The notes below the pieces were generated by a model, which searched no databases, had not been told where the DNA came from, and saw only the letters and a list, made by a program, of their open reading frames with translations. This document shows, in pieces, positions 36,065-45,457 of a stretch of DNA of 64,000 bases. Where the stretch lies: positions 124,001-188,000 of the forward strand of contig NZ_BJDX01000003.1 in NCBI RefSeq assembly GCF_005405365.1, written 5' to 3'. The number at the start of each line of letters is the position of its first letter. The stretch's first letter is position 1. Position numbers and translations under genes: made by a program. This stretch comes from Enterococcus xiangfangensis. Lineage in GTDB: Bacteria > Bacillota > Bacilli > Lactobacillales > Enterococcaceae.

Positions 36065-36556
36065 ATGGAGTATCCTTTATTACCGAAACAAATGCCACAA
36101 CGAATCAAGGCAGTCTGGCGTAAAAATCACTATGTGACGATGGGGATTTTTTTCTTACTGGGTGTTGCGGGAACTGCTGCATTGGTCTGGTTTGATCAAT
36201 TTAAGGGGATTTTCAGCTGGTTTGTGATTGCTTACTTTGTGATTCTTGGATTAATTTTTGCGCTGGTAATGGCACTTATTCCTTATCGCTATACGTTTCA
36301 CCGTTATGAAATTACGACAGAAGATATCGCTTTTCAAAAGGGCTTTATTTTCCGGTCGATCACTTATGTTCCGTTGAATCGAATTCAACATGTAGAGACA
36401 GAACAGGGACCATTTTTAAGACAAGAAAATTTGATGGAAATCGTCATTCATACTGCGGCGACTAGTCATCATCTTGCTGGCTTAGATATGCAAGAAGCAA
36501 TGGCTTTGCGCCAGCAGATCATCGAGCTAGTAAAGGCGGCGAAAGAAGATGTCTGA
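36065..36556 (+). CDS. Membrane protein with bacterial PH (bPH2) domain, YdbS-like
   Basis: 163 residues. Two membrane helices near the N-terminus (about 28-48 and 52-75) are followed by a bPH2 domain with YEITTEDIAFQKGFIFRSITYVPLNRIQHVE (about 85-115, split by a turn). The partner gene downstream overlaps by 8 nt and encodes a larger protein with two bPH2 domains, the YdbS-YdbT arrangement of B. subtilis. Function is not established; resistance to heterologous membrane-active compounds has been proposed for homologues. ATG 36065 has a GGGG-rich ribosome site. Confidence 0.83.
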   Translation: MEYPLLPKQMPQRIKAVWRKNHYVTMGIFFLLGVAGTAALVWFDQFKGIFSWFVIAYFVILGLIFALVMALIPYRYTFHRYEITTEDIAFQKGFIFRSITYVPLNRIQHVETEQGPFLRQENLMEIVIHTAATSHHLAGLDMQEAMALRQQIIELVKAAKEDV

Positions 36557-38015
36557 GAAGAAAAGATTCCATCCATTGGCGATCCTGATTTTTCTATTGA
36601 ATGGGATCAGGACATGGTTCTTTTTACTCGTCTTGTTGGTTATTAATGGCTGGATCTCCACACTTTATGGGAAATTAGCAGCGGCAGCACTCGTATTATT
36701 AATTATTGGATCAGCAGCAGCAAATTATTTTTCGCAAGCGTATCAAATTTCTTCGGAAAAAATCATTATTTATCAAGGGATTTTTCGTAAACATGAAATC
36801 GATATTCCTTATGATCGAATCCAAACTATCAAGCAAAGACAATGGTTCTTTTTTCAACCCTTTCATGTAGTCCAACTGCTGATTGAAACAGCAGGAGGTG
36901 AAGCCGGAAAAGCCGAAGCTTCCTTGCCGGCAGTTGCTGAAGAGTTGGTTCAAGTGATCGAAGAATATCGGCTGCAAGAAAAAACAGTGAAAGAGCCCAT
37001 TTCAGAAACAGTAGAAACAAAGAGTACTGTCACAGAAACGGCACCTGCATACGTACATCAAATAACCAATGGTCAAATTCTTTTATTTGGATTGACGGAT
37101 CTGAGTATTTTAGCGGCGGCAGTAACATTGATTGCTTTTTTATATGATTTCATTCCAGATGATTGGCTCAATCAGGCAGTCTCCACCTCTGAGCGTTTGC
37201 TGCAAGCAAATTGGATCGTGTTGCTAGGGTTGGGGGTATTTCTTTTGTTGATTTTGGCAACTGTTTCTATCGCTAAAAATTTTTTGCAATATTACAACTT
37301 TAAAGTCAGCAGATATGGAAAGAACCTGATGATCGAGAGCGGTTTATTAGAACGGCGTGTTCAAAAAATTCCGTTGCAAAAAATCCAAGGAATCAAAATC
37401 CGCCAGCAAGTTTTACGACGGCTATTTGGAATATCGACAGTAGAATTGTTATTAGCCGGAGGTCAAGAAGAAGAAAAAGATATCAGTAAAAAACTTTATT
37501 TTTTACCGATCGTTTTTGATCAGCAGCTGTTTGACAGTCTTGACTTATTATTGCCGGAATGGGCATTTGATCCTCCGAAGATCCGGTATGTCTCGCGCAA
37601 AAAATTATGGTATTTCTGGCGCTGGATCGTATTAGTTGCGGTACCGCTCATCGGTATCAGTTATTATTTTAATCACTGGTTAGCGGTTGGCGCAACAGCG
37701 ATAGCGGCGATTTTATTACTTTTTGCTTGGCTGGAAGCTCATTTTCAAGGTTATGCGCTACAAACAGATACTCGCTTGTGTGTGCAGACCTTTGCCGGCT
37801 TTTCGAAAGTCCAAACTTTTGTAGAACAGAGAAAAATCCAAGCCTTTTCAGAGCGAACGACTTGGCGGCTGTTCTCTAAAAAAATCGGCCATGTCAGTTT
37901 TTGGTTGAAGACGGGAACGACACCAGAAAAAATTTCGTTGAGTTTTATCGATCAATCAGCTGTCGCTGAAATAAAGCAATTCTTTTTGAAAGAGAAAACG
38001 ATCAATCGCTACTAA
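36549..38015 (+). CDS. Membrane protein with two bPH2 domains, YdbT-like
   Basis: 488 residues. Two N-terminal membrane helices, then a first bPH2 domain (about 60-135, YQISSEKIIIYQGIFRKHEIDIPYDRIQTI in two strands), a linker, two more membrane helices (about 175-245), a second bPH2 domain (about 250-320, RRVQKIPLQKIQGIKI), a last helix pair near 355-400, and a third, more divergent repeat at the end. It should form a membrane complex with the preceding small protein. Function unknown. Confidence 0.83.
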   Translation: MSEKKRFHPLAILIFLLNGIRTWFFLLVLLVINGWISTLYGKLAAAALVLLIIGSAAANYFSQAYQISSEKIIIYQGIFRKHEIDIPYDRIQTIKQRQWFFFQPFHVVQLLIETAGGEAGKAEASLPAVAEELVQVIEEYRLQEKTVKEPISETVETKSTVTETAPAYVHQITNGQILLFGLTDLSILAAAVTLIAFLYDFIPDDWLNQAVSTSERLLQANWIVLLGLGVFLLLILATVSIAKNFLQYYNFKVSRYGKNLMIESGLLERRVQKIPLQKIQGIKIRQQVLRRLFGISTVELLLAGGQEEEKDISKKLYFLPIVFDQQLFDSLDLLLPEWAFDPPKIRYVSRKKLWYFWRWIVLVAVPLIGISYYFNHWLAVGATAIAAILLLFAWLEAHFQGYALQTDTRLCVQTFAGFSKVQTFVEQRKIQAFSERTTWRLFSKKIGHVSFWLKTGTTPEKISLSFIDQSAVAEIKQFFLKEKTINRY

Positions 38016-38153
38016 AAACAAAATTGAATCAATTGTTTTTTTCGGATTGTTATTTTATTTACTGTAACTTCTATTTTTCAATTTACGAAAGATCTTCCTT
38101 AGGATAAAATAAAGATAGAAGATCTAGTGGAAAAAGGAAAAGAAGGTGAAACA

Positions 38154-38816
38154 ATGTCAAAGGAAAGATTATTTTATGTTAAAAAGAATGATTCTTGGCA
38201 TTCATACGAATTTCTAGCGCAGCGAAAAAATGATCCGAAATGGCGGCAAGCTTTTTTAGAGGCCGAAACACTATTGGATCAGGAAGACAGACGCAGAAAA
38301 CGGCGTAATTTTATCGTATTAGTAGTGACAGTTCCGGTAGTGCTGCTCGTAGTACTGGTTGGCTTATATTTTTATGGATCAGCGGATGAAGGCACTGTTT
38401 CGAAAAGGCAAGTCACATTGAATGAATCGACGACGGACTCAACTGAGACGACGGAGTCAACAGAAACTGAGGTGGGGCAAGTATTGACGACACCTTGGGG
38501 AGAACAAGTTACTGTGTTACGTGTTTTAGCAAATGGTGAACGAGTCATCAGAGAAGGCACGTCAGAATCCGATCTGAATAATGATGGGGTACTGACCTTT
38601 GAAGAATTGTCACAAGCAGAAGAAGCGGCAAATCAAAATCAGCAATATTATCAGCAACAAGAACAAACGAATCAACAGCCAAGTCAGCAACAAACGCCGC
38701 AGCAAACAGAACCGGTACAGGAAAATCAACAAGAGACCCAGCCAAGTCAGACCATCGAACAGCAGACGCCAGCGACTCAGGCAGAGACACCTGTACAAAA
38801 TCAAACAACACCATAA
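38154..38816 (+). CDS. Membrane-anchored protein with extracellular EF-hand loop and Gln-rich tail
   Basis: 220 residues. A basic cytoplasmic N-terminus, one membrane helix (about 52-75), then an exported Ser/Thr/Glu-rich stalk. Residues 140-151, DLNNDGVLTFEE, match all ligand positions of an EF-hand calcium loop (D1, N3, D5, G6, T9, E12), with EELSQAEEA as the following helix. A Gln/Pro/Thr-rich tail of about 65 residues completes it. No cell-wall LPxTG signal is present. ATG 38154 follows GAAGGTG. Not recognised as a known family; calcium binding is inferred from the loop alone. Confidence 0.7.
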   Translation: MSKERLFYVKKNDSWHSYEFLAQRKNDPKWRQAFLEAETLLDQEDRRRKRRNFIVLVVTVPVVLLVVLVGLYFYGSADEGTVSKRQVTLNESTTDSTETTESTETEVGQVLTTPWGEQVTVLRVLANGERVIREGTSESDLNNDGVLTFEELSQAEEAANQNQQYYQQQEQTNQQPSQQQTPQQTEPVQENQQETQPSQTIEQQTPATQAETPVQNQTTP

Positions 38817-38956
38817 GAAAATAATTGTGAAATGATTGAACCAGTTAAAACACCGTTTTTTTAAATAAAGAGCAAAATTCTTAGTCAGCCTCTTGTACAT
38901 TTGTTGCGAGAGGTTTTTTTGTAGTATAAAATAAAGAAAACGAGGTGGTGAGCGAG

Positions 38957-40009
38957 ATGGAAGTCGCCTATCGACATCAAACGAATGAGACGCTGATTAT
39001 TTATGGGGAAACAGTCGCTTCAATGATGCGAAAAAAGAAGCTGGAAAATAAACAAATTCTCTTTTGCGGCAATCAGCGCTACTATGACTTATACGCGGAG
39101 AAACTGCGACAATTTGTACCTAAAACAAGTTCTCATGAATGGTTCATCACACCTAATAACCGTTACTGCAATACGTTGGAAAATTTTCAAGAATTGATCC
39201 ATTTTCTTGATCGGTTCAGTCGGCAAAAAGAGACGCTTTTTCTAGGAATCGGTAATGAAGGCGTAATCGAGCTGTTAGGTTTTGTTCACCACGTGACGAA
39301 TTTGCAAGCAGAGCTGTGTTTTTTACCGGTATCATTGCGTTCATTTGCGCAAAGTCTGACTTTTTCTGCTCAGATTGTTTCTAATAAAAAGTTGACGACA
39401 GTGATGGAAATCGACGAAGTTCCGCAAAGTATTTTATTTGACCACACGTTGGCGGATCAGCAAACAACGGGGAAAATGGTTGATCTCTTGACCTTGATCC
39501 GTTGCGGGATTGTCAGTGACTATTCCTTTTTGCAAAGTTTGTATGTGAACTTTCCGACTCGCGAGGCCCTTTTGCAACATTCTTTTTCGGCTTTTAGCGA
39601 AAATTTGATCAACTATTACCAATCAGACAGTGAACAGCTGCGGGATTTTGGTAAAATTTTTGAAAAAGCTTTTTTTCAAACGGAGAATGGATCGCTACTC
39701 TCCAATAGTATGAAGGCGATGTTCGGTTTGTTGTTTGAACTGGGCTGGAATATCACCGCAAGCAATCTTCATTTCAATTTTAAAAATTTTATGATATGGT
39801 TGGTGCGATTAGGATTTCCAATCGTTGTTCCAGCGGGAATATCGCTTGCTGATTATGGTCAGCAAGTGATCGCTTTAGCACAAGAAAAACCGTTGGTCGG
39901 ATTGGTTCAAATCGGAAAAGTCGGCGCAAAGAAACTGCCGACTCAAAAAGAATTGCTTCAAACGTTTGAAGCGTATCAAAAAATCGTAACAGAGATCAGG
40001 GGAGAATAG
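38957..40009 (+). CDS. Full-length but catalytically degenerate AroB (3-dehydroquinate synthase)-like protein
   Basis: 350 residues, AroB size. Fold landmarks can be followed: LFLGIGNEGVIELLGFV (about 95-111) for the glycine-rich strand, LCFLPVSLRSFAQ for IPTTLLAQ, LLTLIRCGIV for AEVIKYGI, FGKIFEKAFFQTENGSLL for the FGHTFGHA block and GFPIVVPAGIS near the end. All three zinc ligands appear lost (Glu to Thr, first His to Lys, second His-Gly-Glu block to Ser-Asn-Ser), as are the SSVGGK loop and the GGG triplet. I infer a pseudoenzyme. It abuts the TPR gene downstream. In B. subtilis homologues of the next two genes follow aroE. GAGGTG precedes ATG 38957. Confidence 0.7.
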   Translation: MEVAYRHQTNETLIIYGETVASMMRKKKLENKQILFCGNQRYYDLYAEKLRQFVPKTSSHEWFITPNNRYCNTLENFQELIHFLDRFSRQKETLFLGIGNEGVIELLGFVHHVTNLQAELCFLPVSLRSFAQSLTFSAQIVSNKKLTTVMEIDEVPQSILFDHTLADQQTTGKMVDLLTLIRCGIVSDYSFLQSLYVNFPTREALLQHSFSAFSENLINYYQSDSEQLRDFGKIFEKAFFQTENGSLLSNSMKAMFGLLFELGWNITASNLHFNFKNFMIWLVRLGFPIVVPAGISLADYGQQVIALAQEKPLVGLVQIGKVGAKKLPTQKELLQTFEAYQKIVTEIRGE

Positions 40010-41254
40010 ATGTCAAGTTATAGTGAAAAAATGCTCACAGCATTGAGAGATGAAGAGTTAACAAAAGCCAATCAACTGTTTGAAGAGGCATTAAAAAAAG
40101 ATAAACCTGAAATACTTGCAAGTTTTGCTGAAGAACTGCAGGCACTAGGATTTTTAGATGAGGCAAAACAAGTCTTACTAAAACTTTCAGCGGATTTTCC
40201 AGCGGAAGATGTTTTTTATCTTCCACTAGCGGAGATTGCGATCGAAAATGATGACATCGACAGTGCATTCGATTATTTAGAAAAGATTGATCCGACAAGT
40301 GAAAATTACTTAGAGAGTTTGCTGGTGACAGCTGATTTGTATCAAGTATTGGGAATTCCAGAAGTTAGCGAAGCAAAATTATTGCAAGCAAAAACGATCG
40401 CACCGGAAGAACCATTGATCACATTTGCATTGGCAGAACTACATTTTTCTACTAATCAATTAGGCGAAGCAATCAACGAATATGGTCAGCTTCAAAAACA
40501 AGGAATCGAAGAACTGGTAAATATTTCCATTGATGAACGGATCGGCTCAGCTTACAGCATGATGGGCGGACTCGAAGAAGCCATTCCGTTTTTAGAACAG
40601 GCACTAGAAAAAGAACGCACGGCTGATCGATTATTCCAATTAGGGTTTACTTACTATCAATTAAAAGATTATCAAAAGGCAATCAATTATTTGCAAGAGT
40701 TGATCATGCTTGATCCGCAGTATCAAAGTGGCTATTATTACCTTGCTGATAGTTTGAAAGAAGAAGAACTGTTAGAAGAGGCATTGCTTGCAGCGGAAGA
40801 TGGGGTCAAAGAAAATCCTTATCAAGTAGAATTGTTGCACTTGGCGTCTGAAATTGCCTATCGTTTGCGAGACAGCAAAAAAGCAGAGGATTTATTACTA
40901 CAAGCACTTGAAAGCGGCGAAAAAACAGACGAAACATTGTTGACGTTAAGCAATTTATATTTGAATGAAGAACAATTTGACAAAGCGATTGAAATGATCA
41001 GTCAGATGGATGAAAAAGACAATCCTTATGCTGAATGGAATTTGGCACAAGCCTATAATGAATCAGAAGATTTTGAAGCTGCCCGAACGCATTACCAACA
41101 AGCCTATGAAGACTTAGCTCATGAACCGGATTTCTTAAAAGCTTACGGACTTTTCTTGCGTGAAGACGGTCAAATAGAATTGGCGCGTACCGTTCTGACG
41201 AATTATTTACAATTAGAACCAGGTGATTTAGAGGTGCAATCATTACTAGAATAA
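40010..41254 (+). CDS. Tetratricopeptide repeat protein, YpiA-like
   Basis: 414 residues made of about ten TPR-type helix pairs throughout, for example LGEAINEYGQL, EEAIPFLEQALEKERTADRLFQLGFTYYQLKDYQKAINYLQ in consecutive repeats, and FDKAIEMISQM. No signal peptide or membrane helix. The start abuts the AroB-like stop and the YpiB-like gene follows, so the three are probably co-transcribed. B. subtilis YpiA has the same size, repeats and neighbour. It is likely a protein-interaction scaffold; the partner is unknown. Confidence 0.85.
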   Translation: MSSYSEKMLTALRDEELTKANQLFEEALKKDKPEILASFAEELQALGFLDEAKQVLLKLSADFPAEDVFYLPLAEIAIENDDIDSAFDYLEKIDPTSENYLESLLVTADLYQVLGIPEVSEAKLLQAKTIAPEEPLITFALAELHFSTNQLGEAINEYGQLQKQGIEELVNISIDERIGSAYSMMGGLEEAIPFLEQALEKERTADRLFQLGFTYYQLKDYQKAINYLQELIMLDPQYQSGYYYLADSLKEEELLEEALLAAEDGVKENPYQVELLHLASEIAYRLRDSKKAEDLLLQALESGEKTDETLLTLSNLYLNEEQFDKAIEMISQMDEKDNPYAEWNLAQAYNESEDFEAARTHYQQAYEDLAHEPDFLKAYGLFLREDGQIELARTVLTNYLQLEPGDLEVQSLLE

Positions 41255-41267
41255 AGAGGTGAAGAAA

Positions 41268-41813
41268 ATGATCGATGTAGCTGAAAAACGTGAATTTCTT
41301 GTCTGGCTGATCAACAATGTGAGCTTTCAACGACGCGAAGTGATTTGGATCTTGAACTATTTGATCAATCATGAGGCGATTTTACGAAATGTTCATATCG
41401 TGGAACAAGCTTTGGAAACAAAACGCGGGTTAGTATTTCGCGATATCTCGCAAAAAGAAGAACCGATGGTGTTTTCAATCGAAGGCCATCAATTTTCTAA
41501 CAGTGATCAAATTTTTCATGAGATTCGTCTACATTGGCAACAGCCGCTATACGTAGAATGTATTTTCCCTAATTCTTGGCAAAATGCGCAATATCTATCG
41601 GTTCTTGAGGACAATCCAAGTTTGTCGTGGAATGACACGGTCAGCGAAGAGATCGTTTCAGAGGTCGAAAACTTTTTAAAACAACAAGAACAAGAAGCGC
41701 AAATCGAATTATTGAAAAAACAAATCGACTTGGCATTAGAAGCGGGCGATAAAGAAGCTTTTCTTGGATTGTCAGATGAATTGAATCGCTTAAAATTGAC
41801 AGTACAACAATAA
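41268..41813 (+). CDS. UPF0302/YpiB-like protein with IDEAL domain
   Basis: 181 residues. The N-terminal UPF0302 domain (about 1-120) has EKREFLVWLINNVSFQRREVIWILNYL in two helices. The C-terminal IDEAL-type segment (about 140-178) carries LLKKQIDLALEAGDKEAFLGLSDEL. In B. subtilis YpiB follows ypiA in the region between aroE and qcrA. Molecular role unknown. ATG 41268 follows AGAGGTGAAG. Confidence 0.85.
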   Translation: MIDVAEKREFLVWLINNVSFQRREVIWILNYLINHEAILRNVHIVEQALETKRGLVFRDISQKEEPMVFSIEGHQFSNSDQIFHEIRLHWQQPLYVECIFPNSWQNAQYLSVLEDNPSLSWNDTVSEEIVSEVENFLKQQEQEAQIELLKKQIDLALEAGDKEAFLGLSDELNRLKLTVQQ

Positions 41814-41861
41814 AAAAACATGACCTAGACAATAGCGTAAGCTGTCTAGGTCATGTTTTTT
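41813..41861. terminator. Bidirectional terminator between the YpiB-like gene and yitT
   Basis: AAAAAACATGACCTAGACA pairs perfectly with its complement at 41843-41861, giving U tails in both directions. The genes on either side converge. Confidence 0.95.
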
Positions 41862-42751
41862 TAGTTGCTTCGTTTTAGAGTAAATCTTCGGCGTTGCGGT
41901 TTTAAGTAAGTAAACCCTTCACCTTCAACATCATGAACATTGCTGATTAAAATAAAGGCTTTTTCATCGACTGAGTGGATGAGTTTTTTTACCTCAGTGA
42001 CTTCTTGTTGCGAAACCACGATGTAGACGATTCGTTTCACTTCTGAAGAAAAACCGCCTTCGCCATGGAGATAAGTCACTCCGCGTTCCAAATGCGCCAT
42101 TAATAACTCAGCGATGACATTGCTTTCATTGGAGATGATCATGACACCTTTAGCCGCATACCCACCAGAAGAAAGGACGTCAACGACTCTGCTGAATACA
42201 AAGGATACGATCAACGTATACATCATTCGTTTCAAATCTAAGTACGTTAGGGAACAAATTAAAACAATAATATCAAAAAAGAGTAATGATTTCCCCATCG
42301 TAAAACCAAATTTCTGTTCAAGAATTCTTGCGATAACATCTGCACCGCCAGTTGTTCCACCATTTCGATAAACTAAGCCGCTGCCAAATCCAGCAAATAG
42401 TCCGGCTAAGATTGAGACGATAAATAAATCATGGTCTAAATTGATCTGTAACGGAATTCGTTGCCAAATCCATAAAAAAGCGGATAAACAAACAGTTCCT
42501 AAAATCGTATAGTAAAAAGAACGCTTGCCTAAAATTTTTCCACCGATCAAGATCAAAGGAATATTGATAAGCAAAGTTGTATAGGCAGGATCGATCCCGA
42601 ACAAGGCACGGATAATCAAAGTAATACCGGTGACACCGCCTTCAGCCAAATGATTCGCAATGTTCAAATAAACCAAACCAAACGCATAAATCGCTGTTCC
42701 AATCACAATAAATAGAATTTCTTTAATTCGTATAGTCATAGTTGTTTCCAT
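41861..42751 (-). CDS. YitT-family membrane protein (DUF2179)
   Basis: 296 residues. Five membrane segments (about 10-200), with the family stretch HLAEGGVTGITLI and FGSGLVYRNGGTTGGADVIA, then a cytoplasmic DUF2179 domain (about 215-285, GVTYLHGEGGFSS). Transport substrate is unknown. ATG 42751 is chosen for AGGAGG with 6-nt spacing. Confidence 0.9.
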   Translation of the reverse strand: METTMTIRIKEILFIVIGTAIYAFGLVYLNIANHLAEGGVTGITLIIRALFGIDPAYTTLLINIPLILIGGKILGKRSFYYTILGTVCLSAFLWIWQRIPLQINLDHDLFIVSILAGLFAGFGSGLVYRNGGTTGGADVIARILEQKFGFTMGKSLLFFDIIVLICSLTYLDLKRMMYTLIVSFVFSRVVDVLSSGGYAAKGVMIISNESNVIAELLMAHLERGVTYLHGEGGFSSEVKRIVYIVVSQQEVTEVKKLIHSVDEKAFILISNVHDVEGEGFTYLKPQRRRFTLKRSN

Positions 42752-42999
42752 ATGACACCTCCTAAAATAATGTAATAGCATAGAATGCTATGGATAGTCA
42801 GCCGTTAGAACAAATGCAATCACCAAAAAAGGCAATAGAGATTATCGTCAATTAAATTATAAAAAATGAAGTATAATGCATTTAATAATCGGCTTTCTTG
42901 ACTTTCGTCCTCAACCAACATAGCATGAAATTCAGATAGTTACAACAACAGGATAGGAAACAAATCTGTTTTTTGATAAGATAGATTTGAGGTGGTTAA

Positions 43000-43350
43000 A
43001 TGAATGAAAAGACAATGAGAATCATGCAACAAGAAGTTGATGATTATATCCAACAATTTAAAATAGGTTATTTTTCCCCCTTAGGACAGATGGCTCGCTT
43101 AACGGAAGAAGTTGGAGAGTTGGCTCGGGAAGTCAATCATCATTATGGAGAAAAAAAGAAGAAAGTATCAGAAAATCCTAAAACGGTAGAAGAAGAGTTG
43201 GGCGATGTATTATTTGTCACGATTATTATGGCAAACTCGCTCGGAATTGATTTAACAGAAGCCTTTACTCGGAATATGGATAAATTTAATCGCCGTGATC
43301 GTTTTCGTTTTGAACGTAAAGACGGGTTGACAGAAGGTGGCACTCAATGA
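43000..43350 (+). CDS. MazG-like nucleotide pyrophosphohydrolase
   Basis: 116 residues, a single MazG domain of the YpjD type. Metal-binding acids are in LTEEVGELAREV (about 32-43) and VEEELGDVLFVTIIMAN (about 66-82), the usual ExxE...ExxD arrangement. It probably hydrolyses unwanted nucleoside triphosphates. GAGGTGG precedes the ATG, and its stop overlaps the cca start by 4 nt (ATGA). In B. subtilis ypjD also lies upstream of cca in the dapB-region operon. Confidence 0.88.
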   Translation: MNEKTMRIMQQEVDDYIQQFKIGYFSPLGQMARLTEEVGELAREVNHHYGEKKKKVSENPKTVEEELGDVLFVTIIMANSLGIDLTEAFTRNMDKFNRRDRFRFERKDGLTEGGTQ

Positions 43351-44564
43351 AACTAGAAGCATTTCCTTTAGAATTTCAAGGCGCAATGCCGATTTTGCGA
43401 AAATTACAAGATGCTGGTTATGAAGCTTATTATGTCGGTGGCAGCGTTCGTGACATCTTATTGAATAAACCAATCCATGATGTGGACATCGCAACAAGTG
43501 CCTTTCCTGCAGAAGTGAAAGAATTATTTCCGCGCACGATTGATGTCGGGATCGATCATGGAACAGTAATGGTCATTACAAAAGAAACGACCTATGAGGT
43601 CACGACTTTTCGAACGGAATCAACGTATCAAGATTATCGGCGACCTGATCATGTGGAATTTGTTCGTTCGTTGAAGGAAGATTTAAAACGGCGTGATTTC
43701 ACTATTAATGCATTGGCTGTTGGGATTGACGGGACAGTAATCGATCTTTTTGATGGTCTTGCTGATTTACGTAATAAAATCTTACGAGCTGTGGGCAATC
43801 CATATGAGCGTTTCCATGAAGACGCGTTGAGAATGATGCGTGCATTGCGGTTTGTCAGCCATCTAGGATTCACATTAGAGCCGGATACCTTCGAAGCCAT
43901 TCAAGAATATCATTCATTGCTAGCGAAAATCTCTGTCGAACGCATCAACGTGGAGTTTGTTAAATTGATGATGGGTTCTTTCCGAGAGGCTGGATTGCAC
44001 TCTTTTGTGGAGTCTGATTGCTATATTTATTGTCCAGGTCTGCGCAATTATCGCGAAGGGTTATTGAATTTTGCCAAGCTTCGCGGACCGGCGATTCCAA
44101 CAGAACGCCAGGCATGGACATTATTGATGACATTGCTTGATTTTGATAGTGCGGCGATTCGTCATTTTATGAAAGAATGGAAATGTTCAAATCAACTGAT
44201 CAAAGAAGTGATTCAAATGGTTCCTGCGTTACAATTTCGGTTGGAAAATGACTGGGATAATTGGACACTGTATCAATTAGGACGAGAATTGGCGCTTTCG
44301 GTTGAATATCTGTTACAGTATTTTGAACAAAAGCCCAACTTAGAAAAAGTTCGGCTGCTTTACCAATTTCTACCGATTTATTCATTGAAAGACCTTGCGG
44401 TAAAAGGTAATGAAGTGATGGAAAACTTCGATTATCCTCGTGGACCTTGGATCAGTACAACACTGAATAGGTTAGAACAAGCTGTAGTTGCAGGCAAGTT
44501 AGAAAATAATAAGCGAGCATTGTTGAACTTTGCGGAAGATTTTTTGAAAAAGGAGATGCCATGA
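43347..44564 (+). CDS. cca: CCA-adding tRNA nucleotidyltransferase
   Basis: 405 residues, class II. It adds or repairs the 3' CCA of tRNA. The head domain has YYVGGSVRDILLNKPIHDVDIAT with GG and the DxD metal pair, the RRDFTIN motif (near residue 115), and the neck motif ERFHEDALRMMRALRF. The body and tail are helical and variable. It overlaps mazG-like and the thioesterase gene by 4 nt each. Confidence 0.96.
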   Translation: MKLEAFPLEFQGAMPILRKLQDAGYEAYYVGGSVRDILLNKPIHDVDIATSAFPAEVKELFPRTIDVGIDHGTVMVITKETTYEVTTFRTESTYQDYRRPDHVEFVRSLKEDLKRRDFTINALAVGIDGTVIDLFDGLADLRNKILRAVGNPYERFHEDALRMMRALRFVSHLGFTLEPDTFEAIQEYHSLLAKISVERINVEFVKLMMGSFREAGLHSFVESDCYIYCPGLRNYREGLLNFAKLRGPAIPTERQAWTLLMTLLDFDSAAIRHFMKEWKCSNQLIKEVIQMVPALQFRLENDWDNWTLYQLGRELALSVEYLLQYFEQKPNLEKVRLLYQFLPIYSLKDLAVKGNEVMENFDYPRGPWISTTLNRLEQAVVAGKLENNKRALLNFAEDFLKKEMP

Positions 44565-44923
44565 AAAAGTTAACGAAACACTATCAAGTACAGGCAGATC
44601 AAACAGCTGTCAAAATGGGCTCAGGTGATTTAGATGTCTTAGCAACACCGGCTCTGGTAGCGATGATGGAAAATTGTGCAAAAGATCTTTTAGCTGATGA
44701 CCTTTCTGTTGAGCAAACGAGTGTGGGCGTTGCAATGAGTGTAAACCATTTAGCACCAACAGCGGTAGGAGCAACGGTGGACGTTAAAGCAGAACTGCTT
44801 GAAGCAACGAGAAATAAGCGTTCGTTTTCCATAAAAGCTTTTGATAAGGAGCAACTGATTGGTGAAGGGACCCATCAAAGAGTAATCGTCGAAACGGCTG
44901 TATTTTTAAAAAAATTGAAATAA
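44561..44923 (+). CDS. Hotdog-fold thioesterase, FlK-like
   Basis: 120 residues. The hotdog core contains LATPALVAMMENCAKDLL (about 25-42) with the Glu/Asn pair, VGVAMSVNHLAPTAVGATVDV (about 54-74, with the conserved HLAPT) and the end IGEGTHQRVIV, where His corresponds to the FlK catalytic His. It should hydrolyse an acyl-CoA of unknown chain. The start overlaps cca by 4 nt. Confidence 0.82.
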   Translation: MKKLTKHYQVQADQTAVKMGSGDLDVLATPALVAMMENCAKDLLADDLSVEQTSVGVAMSVNHLAPTAVGATVDVKAELLEATRNKRSFSIKAFDKEQLIGEGTHQRVIVETAVFLKKLK

Positions 44924-44995
44924 ATGCACAACATGTGACCGTTTACTCAAGGTATGCTAAAATTACAATTAGATTAGTAGTGAGGAGAATGCAAA

Positions 44996-45448
44996 ATGGC
45001 AAGAGAAATGACAGCGCTAAAATTTTATTTTCGAAATGGCGAAACATGGACGATTGATCGCCGATATATTGGTGATTTGTGGATCAAGCAAATTACAACC
45101 AGCTTTGGAAGAATTCACGGCAGCGAATTTGTAGAAATTCATCCATGTGCAGGCTTCAAGATCGAAATTTATCAAGAAGGCGATCATGTTCAAACTTCAG
45201 ATATCAACTTAGGCGGTTTGGAAATGGGCATGTTCGAGCGTGCTCGTAAGTTTGAAGACATTGAACGGATGGAAATTATTTATCGCTCTGGTCATCCTGA
45301 TTCTGTTTATTTTCCATATAAAGACAAAGATACTGAAGGTTTAGACAATGTCTATCAATCAACAAAAGTTTCGGAAAAAACAAAAAGTTTATATATTGTG
45401 ATCGATCCAACGAAAAATGTTGATGAAGTCTACAGTGAACAATTTTAA
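44996..45448 (+). CDS. Conserved hypothetical protein, 150 residues
   Basis: No family recognised. The sequence is soluble, with alternating beta-type strands (LKFYFRNGETWTID, GSEFVEIHPCAGFKIEIY, IERMEIIYRSG, SLYIVIDPT), one Cys and no membrane segment. GAGGAG precedes the ATG. It is bounded by a strong terminator downstream; a promoter may lie in the 72-nt gap after the thioesterase gene. Codon use looks like its neighbours. A small cytoplasmic beta-sandwich protein is the most one can say. Confidence 0.75.
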   Translation: MAREMTALKFYFRNGETWTIDRRYIGDLWIKQITTSFGRIHGSEFVEIHPCAGFKIEIYQEGDHVQTSDINLGGLEMGMFERARKFEDIERMEIIYRSGHPDSVYFPYKDKDTEGLDNVYQSTKVSEKTKSLYIVIDPTKNVDEVYSEQF

Positions 45449-45457
45449 ATAGCAGCC

